Shown here: in pieces, positions 10,960 through 20,016 of the stretch
Layout of the letters: the number at the start of each line of letters is the position of its first letter
How positions within the stretch are numbered: position 1 is the stretch's first letter
From: Linderina pennispora
Taxonomy: Eukaryota > Kickxellomycota > Kickxellomycetes > Kickxellales > Kickxellaceae
Direction: 5' to 3'
NCBI RefSeq assembly: GCF_002104995.1
Contig: NW_024468251.1
Coordinates: forward strand, 310,001 to 374,000
Length of the DNA: 64,000 nucleotides
Position numbers and translations under genes: made by a program
The notes under the pieces: generated by a model
Seen by the model: the letters and a program-made list of their open reading frames with translations, nothing else
The model's database searches: none
What the model was told of the DNA's origin: nothing

Positions 10960-12432
10960 TTACATCTCGTCGACTGGACTGCAGCCCAGCAGGCGCAGAG
11001 TGCAGGCCAGCACGGCTCGGACCGCAGCAAAGAACCGCACGCGCTCATTGGCAACAGCCGGCTCCATGTCCTTGATACGCAGCACGGGGATGGCCTTGGA
11101 GACAGCGTGGGCGAGCCGGTTCGTGTGGTACATCAGCACCTCGGGCCTCCTGCCCGACAGCGTGTCCTGCAGGATCTCGGGCAGCTGGGCCACCAGAAGC
11201 GCCAGAAGGTCGGCCTCGGGGGCATTGACGCGGGCGCTGTCAATGGGCAGCCACTGCTCGGGCGGGCAGGGGAACGGCGCCAGGATGCGGCACAGGCGGG
11301 CGTGGTTGTACTGCAGGAAGGCGCCAGCGCTCGGGCCCTCCAGGCACTCCAAAGTGAATGGTTTGGCGTTGGCCGCGCCCGCCATCGCGCAGTGCACGGC
11401 CGCCCGCTGCACCTCCTCGTCCACGCCATCGATCGAGTCCTGCCAGCCCGCCACGCCCAGCCGCCCCAGCAGCCGGCCCGTGAGCGTCTCTGCTGCCACA
11501 GATGCCGAAACCTCGACCGGGCCGACGGAGCACAGCCGGTGCGTGATGTTTTGGGCGCCCGCCAGCCCCGCCACAGCAATCACGTTCTGCCAGTGCAATG
11601 ACCGCCGCGAATCCGGCACATAGTGCAGCCACGTCTCGCTCCCCGGCCGCTCCCGCACCAGCATATACAGGACGCAGGCGTCCATGGCCAGCGAGCTCAG
11701 CTCCCCGGCCTCGTCCGAAATACCCAGCATCCTGCCATTCAGGCAGACCGTCAGCGCCGGGACGTTCGGCCGCGGGTCATGCAGGAGATGGCCGCGCTCC
11801 CTTAGCGCCGTCAAAAGCCTCGGCATATGCTTGCTGGCAAACCTCTGCTGCGAGATCCTATTGCCCAGCCGCCTGGTCTCCTTTGCAATGCCAGGCACCT
11901 CTGGGTGGCCGCGCATCACCTCGTAGTTCTCCTGCACTGCACCCGACAGCTTGGCCACCTCCACCGATACCCTTGCCATGGTATCGCCCGATAGTGCGCT
12001 GCGATACCGCGACACATCGACAAAGTCGTCTATCCATTTGACTATCCGCACGGCCTGCCCGGCCAATCCACCGACCGCCTGGCCCAGCTCGACCGCCTGG
12101 CTGGCCGAAACGGCCTGGGCCAAAAGAAACGGCCTGGACAGGTGCACCGAGATCGTGCCCGAGTGCTGCAGGAACACGGCGGAGCCGATCTCGCTGTGGC
12201 TGGCGAGTCGCTGGGATAGCTGCGCGCCGTCCACGGACCGCAATGCCTGGGTTGTCTGCAGGATCCGCCGCAGCGCGATGCTGAAGTGGTATTTGCTGGG
12301 GTTGCGGCCGGCTGCTATGTAGTTTTGCGCCCAGGCTGTGATCGCGCTTGCCGGCAGCGGCGAGCTCGCGTAGCGAGAGAGCTCCTCGGCGAGGATGCGC
12401 GCAAGCACAAGCTTTGTCGTGGAAAAGTGCAT
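10960..12432 (-). CDS. DALRD3-like protein (degenerate arginyl-tRNA synthetase fold with DALR domain)
   Basis: This uninterrupted 490-aa protein starts at the ATG at 12432 (MHFSTTKLVLARIL). Its last 170 residues form a DALR anticodon-binding domain of the arginyl-tRNA synthetase type: AGAFLQYNHARLCRIL, then a long helix with LPEILQDTL and a terminal RAVLACTLRLLGCSPVDEM. The region before it lacks the HIGH and KMSKS signatures of a catalytic synthetase. The order of segments (an LHWQNVI helix, a CSVGPVEVS strand, FTLECLEGPSAGAFL, then the DALR helices) follows animal DALRD3, which binds certain arginine tRNAs and recruits the METTL2 m3C32 methyltransferase. I infer a tRNA-binding, non-aminoacylating role. 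An in-frame extension upstream of 12432 exists but has non-coding composition. Confidence 0.7.
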   Translation of the reverse strand: MHFSTTKLVLARILAEELSRYASSPLPASAITAWAQNYIAAGRNPSKYHFSIALRRILQTTQALRSVDGAQLSQRLASHSEIGSAVFLQHSGTISVHLSRPFLLAQAVSASQAVELGQAVGGLAGQAVRIVKWIDDFVDVSRYRSALSGDTMARVSVEVAKLSGAVQENYEVMRGHPEVPGIAKETRRLGNRISQQRFASKHMPRLLTALRERGHLLHDPRPNVPALTVCLNGRMLGISDEAGELSSLAMDACVLYMLVRERPGSETWLHYVPDSRRSLHWQNVIAVAGLAGAQNITHRLCSVGPVEVSASVAAETLTGRLLGRLGVAGWQDSIDGVDEEVQRAAVHCAMAGAANAKPFTLECLEGPSAGAFLQYNHARLCRILAPFPCPPEQWLPIDSARVNAPEADLLALLVAQLPEILQDTLSGRRPEVLMYHTNRLAHAVSKAIPVLRIKDMEPAVANERVRFFAAVRAVLACTLRLLGCSPVDEM

Positions 12433-12832
12433 TCGGGGAGGGCTAGAAAAAGGAATGTCGAGGGGGTTCGCAGTAGACTGGGGAGGGCGCACAGAAAGAA
12501 GAGCGAAATGCGGGACATGTCCAGGGTTCTGGTCTCTCTCCCCTTTGAATGAAATTGCTGGGGCTGCTGGGCCGATACATGTGGGGAACGTAGGCTTCAA
12601 GCCTCCCCCGTTTGCAGTCCCCCAGCCATCGATGGCCGATATGGCGGTATCAATGCCAGTTATTGGAGAGCCGATAACTATCATAACCACCTGTCCATGC
12701 AGCTGCAAAAAGACATCGCAGCACGATTACTGGCACATGCCCGACAGGTTGCAGTGTTCTAAAGTGGGAGTTTTTATTTTGCTGACAAGGACCAGAGATA
12801 AACAGGATTCCAGATAAAGCAACGCCATACAA
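12433..12832. other. Intergenic: DALRD3-like promoter and HSP70 3' region
   Basis: About 400 bp lie between the start of the DALRD3-like gene and the stop of HSP70, both on the minus strand. It must contain the promoter of the former and the 3' end of the latter. No other feature is visible. Confidence 0.5.
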
Positions 12833-14801
12833 TTAGTCGACCTCCTCAATGGTAGGTCCGTTGTCGCCACCGGCACCAGCGGCACCGGCGCCCGGAGCAG
12901 CACCGCCAGGGAAGCCGCCCGGAGCACCGCCAGGGAAGCCACCCGCGGCGCCCGCGGCACCACCGGCCTGCTGGTACATCTTGGACATGATCGGGTTGGC
13001 GATCTCCTCGAGCTCCTTCTGGCGCGACTCGTACTCCTCCTTCGAGGCCTCCTGCGAGTCATCGAGCCACTTGATGGCCTCGTCGACGGCAGCGGTCAGC
13101 TTCTCCTTGTCGGCAGCCTCCAGCTGGTCGCCGACCTTGGGGTCCTGGACCGTGTTGCGCAGGTTGTAGGCATACGACTCGAGGCCGTTGCGGGCCGAGA
13201 TGCGCGCCGCAACCTCCATCGTCCTCGGCCTTGTACTTCTCGGCGTCAGACACCATGCGCTCAATGTCCTCCTTCGACAGGCGGCCCTTGTCGTTGGTGA
13301 TGGTGATCTTGTTCGACTTGCCGGTCGACTTGTCGACGGCGCTGACGTTCAGGATACCGTTGGCGTCGACATCGAACGACACCTCGATCTGGGGCACGCC
13401 GCGGGGGGCAGGCGGGATGCCGGTCAGCTCGAACTTGCCCAGCAGGTTGTTGTCCTTGGTGCGCGCGCGCTCGCCCTCAAACACCGAGATCAGCACTCCC
13501 GGCTGGTTGTCCGAGTAGGTCGAGAACACCTCCGACTTCTTGCACGGAACCGTGGTGTTGCGCTTGATGAGCGCAGTGAACACTCCGCCGGCGGTCTCGA
13601 TACCGAGCGACAGGGGAGCCACGTCGAGCAGGAGCAGGTCCTGCGTCTTCTCCGACGTGTCACCCGACAGGATGGCGGCCTGCACGGCGGCTCCGTAGGC
13701 GACGGCCTCGTCGGGGTTGATCGACTTGTCCAGCTCCTTGCCCGAGAAGTGGTCAGAGATCAGCTTCTGGACGCGGGGGATACGGGTCGAGCCACCGACA
13801 AGAACGATCTCGGAGACGTTCGACTTGTCGATCTTGGAGTCGCGCAGGACGCGGTCGACCGGGTCGATGGTCGAGCGGAACAGGTCCGCGCACAGCTCCT
13901 CGAAGCGCGCACGCGTGATCGAGGTGTAGAAGTCGATGCCCTCGAACAGCGAGTCGATCTCGATCGAGGTCTGGGCAGACGACGACAGGGTGCGCTTGGC
14001 GCGCTCGCAGGCAGTGCGCAGACGGCGCAGGGAGCGGGGGTTGCCCGAGATGTCCTTCTTGTTCTTGCGCTTGAACTCCTGGACAAAGTGGTTGACCAGG
14101 CGGTTGTCAAAGTCCTCACCACCAAGATGGGTGTCACCAGCAGTGGCCTTGACCTCGAAGATGCCGTCCTCGATCGACAGCAGCGACACATCAAAGGTAC
14201 CGCCTCCCAGATCGAAAATGAGGATGTTCTTCTCGCCGTCGGTCTTCTTGTCCAGACCGTAGGCAATGGCGGCGGCGGTGGGCTCGTTGATGATACGCAG
14301 GACGTTCAGGCCCGAAATCAGACCGGCGTCCTTGGTGGCCTGGCGCTGCGAGTCGTTGAAGTACGCAGGCACAGTGATGACGGCGTCCTTGACCTCGCCT
14401 CCGAGGAAGGCCTCGGCGGTCTCGCGCATCTTGATCAGCACCATCGACGAGATCTCCTCCGGAGTGAAGGTCTTGGTCTCGCCCTTGAAGTCGACCTGGA
14501 TGACAGGCTTGCTGTCCTTCGAGATGACCTTGAACGGCCAGTGCTTCATGTCCGACTGGACCTCGTTCTCGTCGAAGCGACGGCCGATGAGACGCTTGGC
14601 GTCGAAGACGGTGTTGTGGGGGTTCATGGCCACCTGGTTCTTGGCGGCGTCGCCAATCAGGCGCTCGGTGTCGGTGAAGCCGACATACGAGGGGGTGGTG
14701 CGGTTACCCTGGTCGTTCGCGATGATCTCAACGCGGTCGTTCTGCCAGACACCAACGCAGGAGTAGGTGGTTCCAAGATCAATACCTACGGCCTTGCCCA
14801 T
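12833..14801 (-). CDS. SSA: Cytosolic Hsp70 chaperone (Ssa type)
   Basis: This ATP-dependent chaperone folds nascent and stress-damaged proteins in cytosol and nucleus. The N-terminal ATPase domain starts with [13 protein letters not shown] and contains [12 protein letters not shown] and the adenosine-motif [11 protein letters not shown]. The substrate-binding domain follows, then a Gly/Pro/Ala-rich lid end with [10 protein letters not shown] repeats and the terminal IEEVD that binds TPR co-chaperones, which marks it as cytosolic. Predicted length is 655 aa, usual for Ssa/Hsc70. A single extra base near 13218 (GACGATGGAGG where GACGAGGAGG would be expected) shifts the frame inside the C-terminal lid; without it the reading passes smoothly from AEDE to [17 protein letters not shown]. 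There are no introns, as is common for heat-inducible genes. The upstream region has heat-shock elements. Confidence 0.95.
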
Positions 14802-15156
14802 TTTCGTTTACGTGCTAGTGGGATGGGTTTTGTGTACAAAAAGAAGAGAAAAATACTTTTTTGCAGTGAAGCAGAGAAGAGAAAGTGCGGGCGTGCGGTT
14901 CTGGTATAACTGGGCCTAGCGAAATCTCAGCGGGGTGGTAATCCTGTAGGGGATGGGGGAGAAAGCTTGAGAGAAAAAAAAAAATTTACAATGCGTGTGC
15001 TAAGAGCGAATTGTGTGCTTTTGCAGCGACCAGAGCTGCTGCAGGCCGCCGCTTTTATGGACCTGGGGCCAGAAAATGCCTCTAGAATGATCCACGCAAT
15101 GCCAGCAGCCAATGCGTTCGGCGGCGTTCGCAGCGCATCGCTCTGCTGCTGGCACG

Positions 15157-15169
15157 TTCTGCCGGTTTC
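15157..15169. promoter_or_regulatory. Gapped heat-shock element half-sites
   Basis: Two TTC triplets start at 15157 and 15167, 10 bp apart, the spacing of a gapped Hsf1 site in which the central unit is degenerate. It lies between the step-type element and the TATA-like box. Confidence 0.35.
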
Positions 15170-15191
15170 TGTGCCAGCGAAGGCGGAGTGT

Positions 15192-15216
15192 GGAATGTGG
15201 TGGAAACCGCTGGAAA
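15192..15216. promoter_or_regulatory. Step-type heat-shock element (three GAA boxes at 10-bp spacing)
   Basis: GAA triplets start at 15193, 15203 and 15213, each preceded by G, so three nGAAn units are separated by exactly 5 bp. This is the step-type arrangement recognised by Hsf1 trimers in yeast. It sits about 390-415 bp upstream of the HSP70 start and 140 bp upstream of the TATA-like box. Confidence 0.65.
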
Positions 15217-15245
15217 TTACACTGATTTATTGATCACACTGCATC

Positions 15246-17028
15246 CTATTGGCTGCCGGCCAGTCCCGTGATGCTGCGCTGCTTGGTCGCATCAATGACG
15301 TCAGGCAGCACAACGGCAAAGGCGACCAGTGACGCCGGGCCAAGGCGGACAATGTCGAGCCCAGCGCCAGTGGACATGGCGTGGGCACCCGCATAGATGA
15401 ACAGTGGGATGACGAGGTTGTCGTTCTGCTCAGTGAACGCCTCGAGGACCCCGGCAACAGCTGACAGCAGCAAAAAGGACAATCCGCCCGCGCCGCCGGG
15501 CCCGCCGAGACGCGCACGGATGAGCTGGATCGCAGCAAGCATGCTGACCACAAACCCTGCCGTGCCCTCGATGGTCTTGGGCGAGCCGGGCCAGCGGACC
15601 CTGCCGAGCCGCATGCCCACCAGCGACGCCACCGCATCGCCCACGCCCAGCGACAGCACACCAGCAAGACACGCCACGGGGCTCGAGCCGCCCAGCCACA
15701 CGGGCAGGGCACACCCAAGCAGCAGGTAAAAGTGAGACGTCACCAGGCAGCCGGCGTCGCGGTGGTCGACAAACTTGGCGAAAAAGTCGCGCATCGGGCT
15801 GGCCAGCGGGCCGATGCCAAACAGGCGCACGCACTCGACCAGCACGAAGCCGAACCAGGGCCACGGTGAACCCCAGGTGGAGCAGCTGCGGGGCGGCCAG
15901 GAATCCGGGGACAAACATCAGCGTGGCCAAGGAGGTGGTACGACTTGCGCTTGATGTGCAGTGCCAGTTTGCTCCGCGGAGCTGCCAAATGCCACAGGTG
16001 TTGGCCGCCAGCGCATAGACGCCGCCGCCTACAATCAGCAGACCCACCCAGTAGGCGATCGTGAGCAGGTGGTCCGTCGACCCAAGCACCATCTGCAGCA
16101 CCCACCCCATCCGGGTTGACCCGGGCGATGTATACGACCGACACCAAGGACGCTGAGCCGAACATGCCGACAATGCCCGCGAACTTGGCAACCGCAGCCA
16201 TGCTGGAGTTGTCAACGGGCCTGTGCGACCCGATCACAGACGCCGGCTCCGCAAACGCAGAAGCCAGCACCCGTGCCATGGCCAGCAGGCCCAGCACTGC
16301 CGCCTCCAAGCACACAGCGCCAATGTCCTCGTACGGCTCGCCGCTACTCCACACTCGCGCAGCAAAATCCATAGCCACCAGCACCACTGTCTGGGCAACG
16401 ACCGCTGCCTCGCCCAGCGTAAAGCTCTTGGCCAGCGACCGAGCCACATAGACCGTAACCAGGCTCTGCGCGACCACTGCCAGCAGTACGGCCACCAGAC
16501 CCACCGAGAGGCCATTCCTGATCAGCTGCTACAGCGATGGCTGCCCACGACACATACACTAACGGCGTCCACCGCACCTGCTCGCCCCGCCGCTGCTGCA
16601 GGAATGCACTCAGCGACGACACTGCGAATGCTGTGCTCATGGCCACTGCTACGGCGATTGCGAAGCCCACCGACAATCCGCGCGGCTCAACTTCTGCGCT
16701 CTGATCGATCGCCTTTGCCGACAGCACCAGCGGCAGAAGGCATGCGCCCCACACGACCCCGTCGTCGGCTGCAGGCCGATACATGGCCCCTGTGGTCCCG
16801 GGAAGCACCACGGTGTCTGTAACCTTATCGTGGCGGTCCGGCCCGGTCGCCAGCTGGTAGCTGTTGTGCTTTATGTACAGCGGAATCGATACCAGCAACG
16901 CAACGCATGCGCCCATTGTGTATGTGCCGGCAGGCCGGTGGAACGCCAAAATGGCTGCATATGACGACCAGCAGCGCAGCAGGTATGCATGACTCGTAAT
17001 ATAACCGAGAGTATCGACCGCGCAGCAT
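15246..17028 (-). CDS. SEC59: Dolichol kinase (Sec59-like), read with frameshifts
   Basis: This multi-pass ER membrane enzyme phosphorylates dolichol with CTP to give the lipid carrier for N-glycosylation, GPI anchors and O-mannosylation. The protein is hydrophobic throughout. The family-typical KRKSYHLL motif is at about 15950, and the C-terminal half carries VLVECVRLFG, DHRDAGCLVTSHFYLL, GVGDAVASLVG and TIEGTAGF, which resemble the CTP-binding segment of Sec59. The last segment reads TEQNDNLVIPLF, also typical. I choose the ATG at 17028 (MLRGRYSRLYY). At least seven single extra bases (near 16965, 16520, 16120, two at 15975-15990, 15931 and 15857) break the frame; each skip of one base restores a continuous, membrane-like protein of about 590 aa. 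It shares a 250-bp divergent promoter with the next gene. Confidence 0.82.
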
Positions 17029-17278
17029 GGGTATTGTGTGTATGGAAAGGATATCAAAAGTATGCAATGCAAAGCTGAAGCGCGAAGAGGCTGGAGCAAA
17101 GGGACTGTTCGCATTTGCCCTCTTCTCTTTTGGCAAGTGGCATGTGACACATTCTGTTTACCCCCAACCGGCCGGTCTGGTGCTAACCAGAAGGCCAATA
17201 CTCATATTCATCCCCTCCCCAAACGTGCGCGCTCGGACGTGCTTTCCTTTTGTCTTTCGGCTCCCTCACTCAAAAACG

Positions 17279-18125
17279 ATGCATCGCTCGTCACCAGACA
17301 CTGTCGATCTAACCGGCACCTCGGACTGCGAAATAGTCTCGACCACACCCGCCCCCAAGGTCAAGGCCAAGAAGAAGCAGAGCCGCAAAGCCCTGCTGCT
17401 CAAGAACCTGTACAGGGAGCGCGCGATCCAATCTCGGTGCAGCACCTGGCACCGCCAGATTCAGCGTCGCAAGCCTCCAGACACTGTTCCCCGACGCAGT
17501 ACTCTGCAATGCAAGCACGCAGTTGTTCAGCTCTACCGTCATGGACTGCTCATATGCATGTGGCTACCGCAACTGCCAAATGATATTGTCCAGTATTCTC
17601 GCTGATCCCGAATCAGCCAAGCGGCTTGAAATCAGCACAGTGCCAACGGTCAGGGAGCTGCAGGAGTTGCTGGAGTCGGCGTGGAGCAAGGGGTTCGACA
17701 GGGACGGTGCCGAGCAGCTCGGCCACCGTGTCGTCAACACAAGAAAATGGATTGGCACGACCGAGATATACTGCATTTTGGCACGGCTCGGCATCCGTAG
17801 CCATATCGTTGATTTCCACCGACCCACGGGCGCCGACAATTCACATGCTGCGCTGTTTTCGTGGATCTCACAGCACTGCAGCCAGTCAAAGTACCCGCTG
17901 TATTTGCAGCACCAGGGTCACAGCCGGACTGTCGTTGGCGTGGAATCCGCCGCTGGCTCCCTGTTGGTTTTTGATCCGGACATGGATGCTGGCTCGGAGA
18001 CACCCGATGCGTTTAGGTACACGCTGGAGATGACAAAGAAGCACAGCCAGTTTCAGGTGCTGTATGTCGATGTACATGATGCAGCGGATATTCCAAAGGA
18101 CATTGGATCAGTGCGAGTCCCCTGA
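17279..18125 (+). CDS. C78-family deubiquitinase (ZUP1/Mug105-like)
   Basis: The C-terminal 200 residues are a C78 cysteine peptidase, the fold shared by UFM1 peptidases and the K63-selective deubiquitinase ZUP1. The nucleophile Cys lies in YACGYRNCQM; PTVRELQELLESAWSKGFD and TRKWIGTTEIYCILARLG follow; HIVDFH and the catalytic His in LQHQGHSRTVVG, with the Asp of VFDPD, complete the site. The N-terminal part is short and Lys-rich (KVKAKKKQSRK) and lacks the zinc fingers of animal ZUP1, so the layout is closer to fission yeast Mug105. One extra base near 17430 separates the N-terminal frame (ATG 17279) from the peptidase frame; joined length is about 281 aa. I infer a role in K63-chain removal, perhaps in genome maintenance, from the family only. 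Confidence 0.82.
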
Positions 18126-18920
18126 GAAAAAATACAGGGTATTTTGGAATTATTTTCTCCGTTCACCATTGTTCCGAACGGCATGTTAACATCCAATCGC
18201 TAAAATACAACCATACACATGCAAGTCGTTATATTTTCCTGCAATGGTGCATTATGTCCGGCAGAGCGAAATGCAATATATCCTCGACGTGCCACCAGGG
18301 GATATTTCAGGATGATTTTTTGTTTCGTTTTGACCTGGTGGAATGTGCGTCTTGACTCAGGTCGGACTTTTAAAACAAATACTCATCTTATCAGCAAAAC
18401 GGAGATTTTGCACCTGCAGATCTCTTCGTGTCCTGGAGGGATGAAGTCACTGCTTTGCCAACAGCATCTGTGACTGCGAACATGGCTCATTTTTATCCTA
18501 TCACGGGCCTATGCAGAACAGCAGCTGGGATGTCCTGGTCGGAGCATTAGTTTACCCCTGCCCCCACTTCCTATTGCAGCCGCAAGAGTCACCATGAAAG
18601 GAGAAGCGTTGAAAAAATAATGCGCATGTGATGATCGCACATTCTGGCATCATGAAAGCCGGGACTACTTGGGAGGTACGGGGGAATCGCTTTTCAGCAT
18701 TGCTGCTTTATCTCATTGCCATCGGTGGCCTCGCCGCCAGTCGACCGGAAAATTGGCCAAATCTCGCCGCCTATCCCGCATGCAGACCAATGCCTTATCA
18801 ATCGTCATCAGCAAACTCGTTCAACCAAACAAAGGTGCCAGATAGGTGGGTCCTCTGAGCAATCACACGAAAAACAATTACCTTTTTGTGCTGCCTTGAG
18901 CGCTTTGTACAGGCAATGTT

Positions 18921-18958
18921 CTTACGGAAGGTGCAGTGTACCTGCACCTTCCCGTAAG
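18921..18958. repeat. Inverted repeat, 16/17-bp arms with 5-base loop
   Basis: The left arm (18921-18936) and the reverse complement of the right arm (18942-18958) differ by a single G. The loop is TGTAC. As RNA it would form a strong hairpin. Confidence 0.75.
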
Positions 18959-19639
18959 ACTAAGGTCTGCCTTTGCGCTAAAGAGGCTCTTGCTTCAGCA
19001 CAGACCCATCTCGGGCAGTAAATAGGACACGAGGTCTGCATATATTACACTGCGTACATGGCAGGAGGAAGGACCCGTTCCGCCTGCCGCCGCTGCTCCA
19101 GTGTGAGGCACCGCAGCCGTCCCCGGATTCTTTCCAGCGCTCCAGTTCCAAAACGGCATGGCGATCGTCGTTCGAGGGAGGAAAAAAGACACTGCATGCT
19201 GTGTCATGGGGATTGTCACTCCCCTGGTATGACAGGCTGGTTTTCAACAGCCGGCGAGTTTTGAGGCCAGACCAGGCATTTCCATTTCGCATCGGAAGCC
19301 GGTGGGTCCCATGGCCGGCAAGCACGCATGCAAAGGCATATTTCATCTCCTGTCCCGAGCCCCTCCGAGCGAATGGACGAAAAAAGAAATAGCTCCCCTT
19401 GTGGACGGCCACATTACGTTTTCTTGGAGTCACTAGGGACATCCGTGCTACTGAAAAAGAATATTTCCCCAATAGCCCAGGGTCGGATGTTTGGGCGTCT
19501 TTGTGTGCAGTCAAAGCTTATTAGACCCCTTCCAAGAAGAGGGAGGGCCTGCGAGCCGTATGCTACTCTACATCTGGCGGCCAACCCGCGGCTGCCCTGC
19601 TACGAGGCAAAACCTTTATTCATCCATCTCCAAAATTCG

Positions 19640-19647
19640 TATAAAAG
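19640..19647 (+). promoter_or_regulatory. TATA box of GLT1
   Basis: TATAAAAG lies upstream of a pyrimidine-rich leader and the GLT1 ATG at 20017. Confidence 0.5.
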
Positions 19648-20016
19648 CCGCGGCCGCTCTTCCTCGTCACCTCGTCCTCGTCCTTCCTGGCTACTCATTT
19701 TTGCAAAAAAGAAAAAGAAATATAGGTGCTTCATTGAATATTAATAGACATCGCCTCGGCCCTTCTTCCTCAGCGTATATTTTTCTTCATCTGTCTCCTA
19801 GGCGTTGCGTCTTCTGCGTTCTCTTCCTTCACAACATCCCAACCCTCTTCAATTGCTGGCTTATATTTTTCTACTTATTTAGGCTATATACTACCCAGAT
19901 TCTCACAGGCATTTCCTTTCAAGATCCTTCCTTACCAAGGACTTTTCCCGTTTCTCCCGGAGGGTGACATTTCAACTCAATCTTGCAGCTACATCAGATT
20001 CCCAAACATCAATCCA

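Larger units (their letters stand above)
14802..15245 (-). promoter_or_regulatory. HSP70 promoter region
   Basis: This 444-bp stretch lies upstream of HSP70 on the minus strand and also includes the 3' end of the dolichol kinase gene. A TATA-like CATAAAAG is at 15052-15059 (minus strand), about 250 bp from the ATG. Gapped and step-type heat-shock elements lie 100-160 bp further upstream. Confidence 0.6.
18126..20016. other. Long intergenic region with GLT1 promoter
   Basis: This 1.9-kb region contains no recognisable gene. An imperfect inverted repeat lies at 18921-18958. A TATA box (TATAAAAG) at 19640-19647 lies about 375 bp upstream of the GLT1 start, and the sequence between is CT-rich, as in a long 5' leader. 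A 178-codon minus-strand ORF at 18978-19514 has no recognisable domain and is probably spurious. Confidence 0.55.

Noticed and set aside
13188-14909. 573-codon plus-strand ORF opposite HSP70
   Set aside because: It is antisense to a conserved gene, the usual shadow in GC-rich Hsp70 genes.
18978-19514. 178-codon minus-strand ORF in the GLT1 upstream region
   Set aside because: Its composition is random-like and it has no domain, helix pattern or promoter context.
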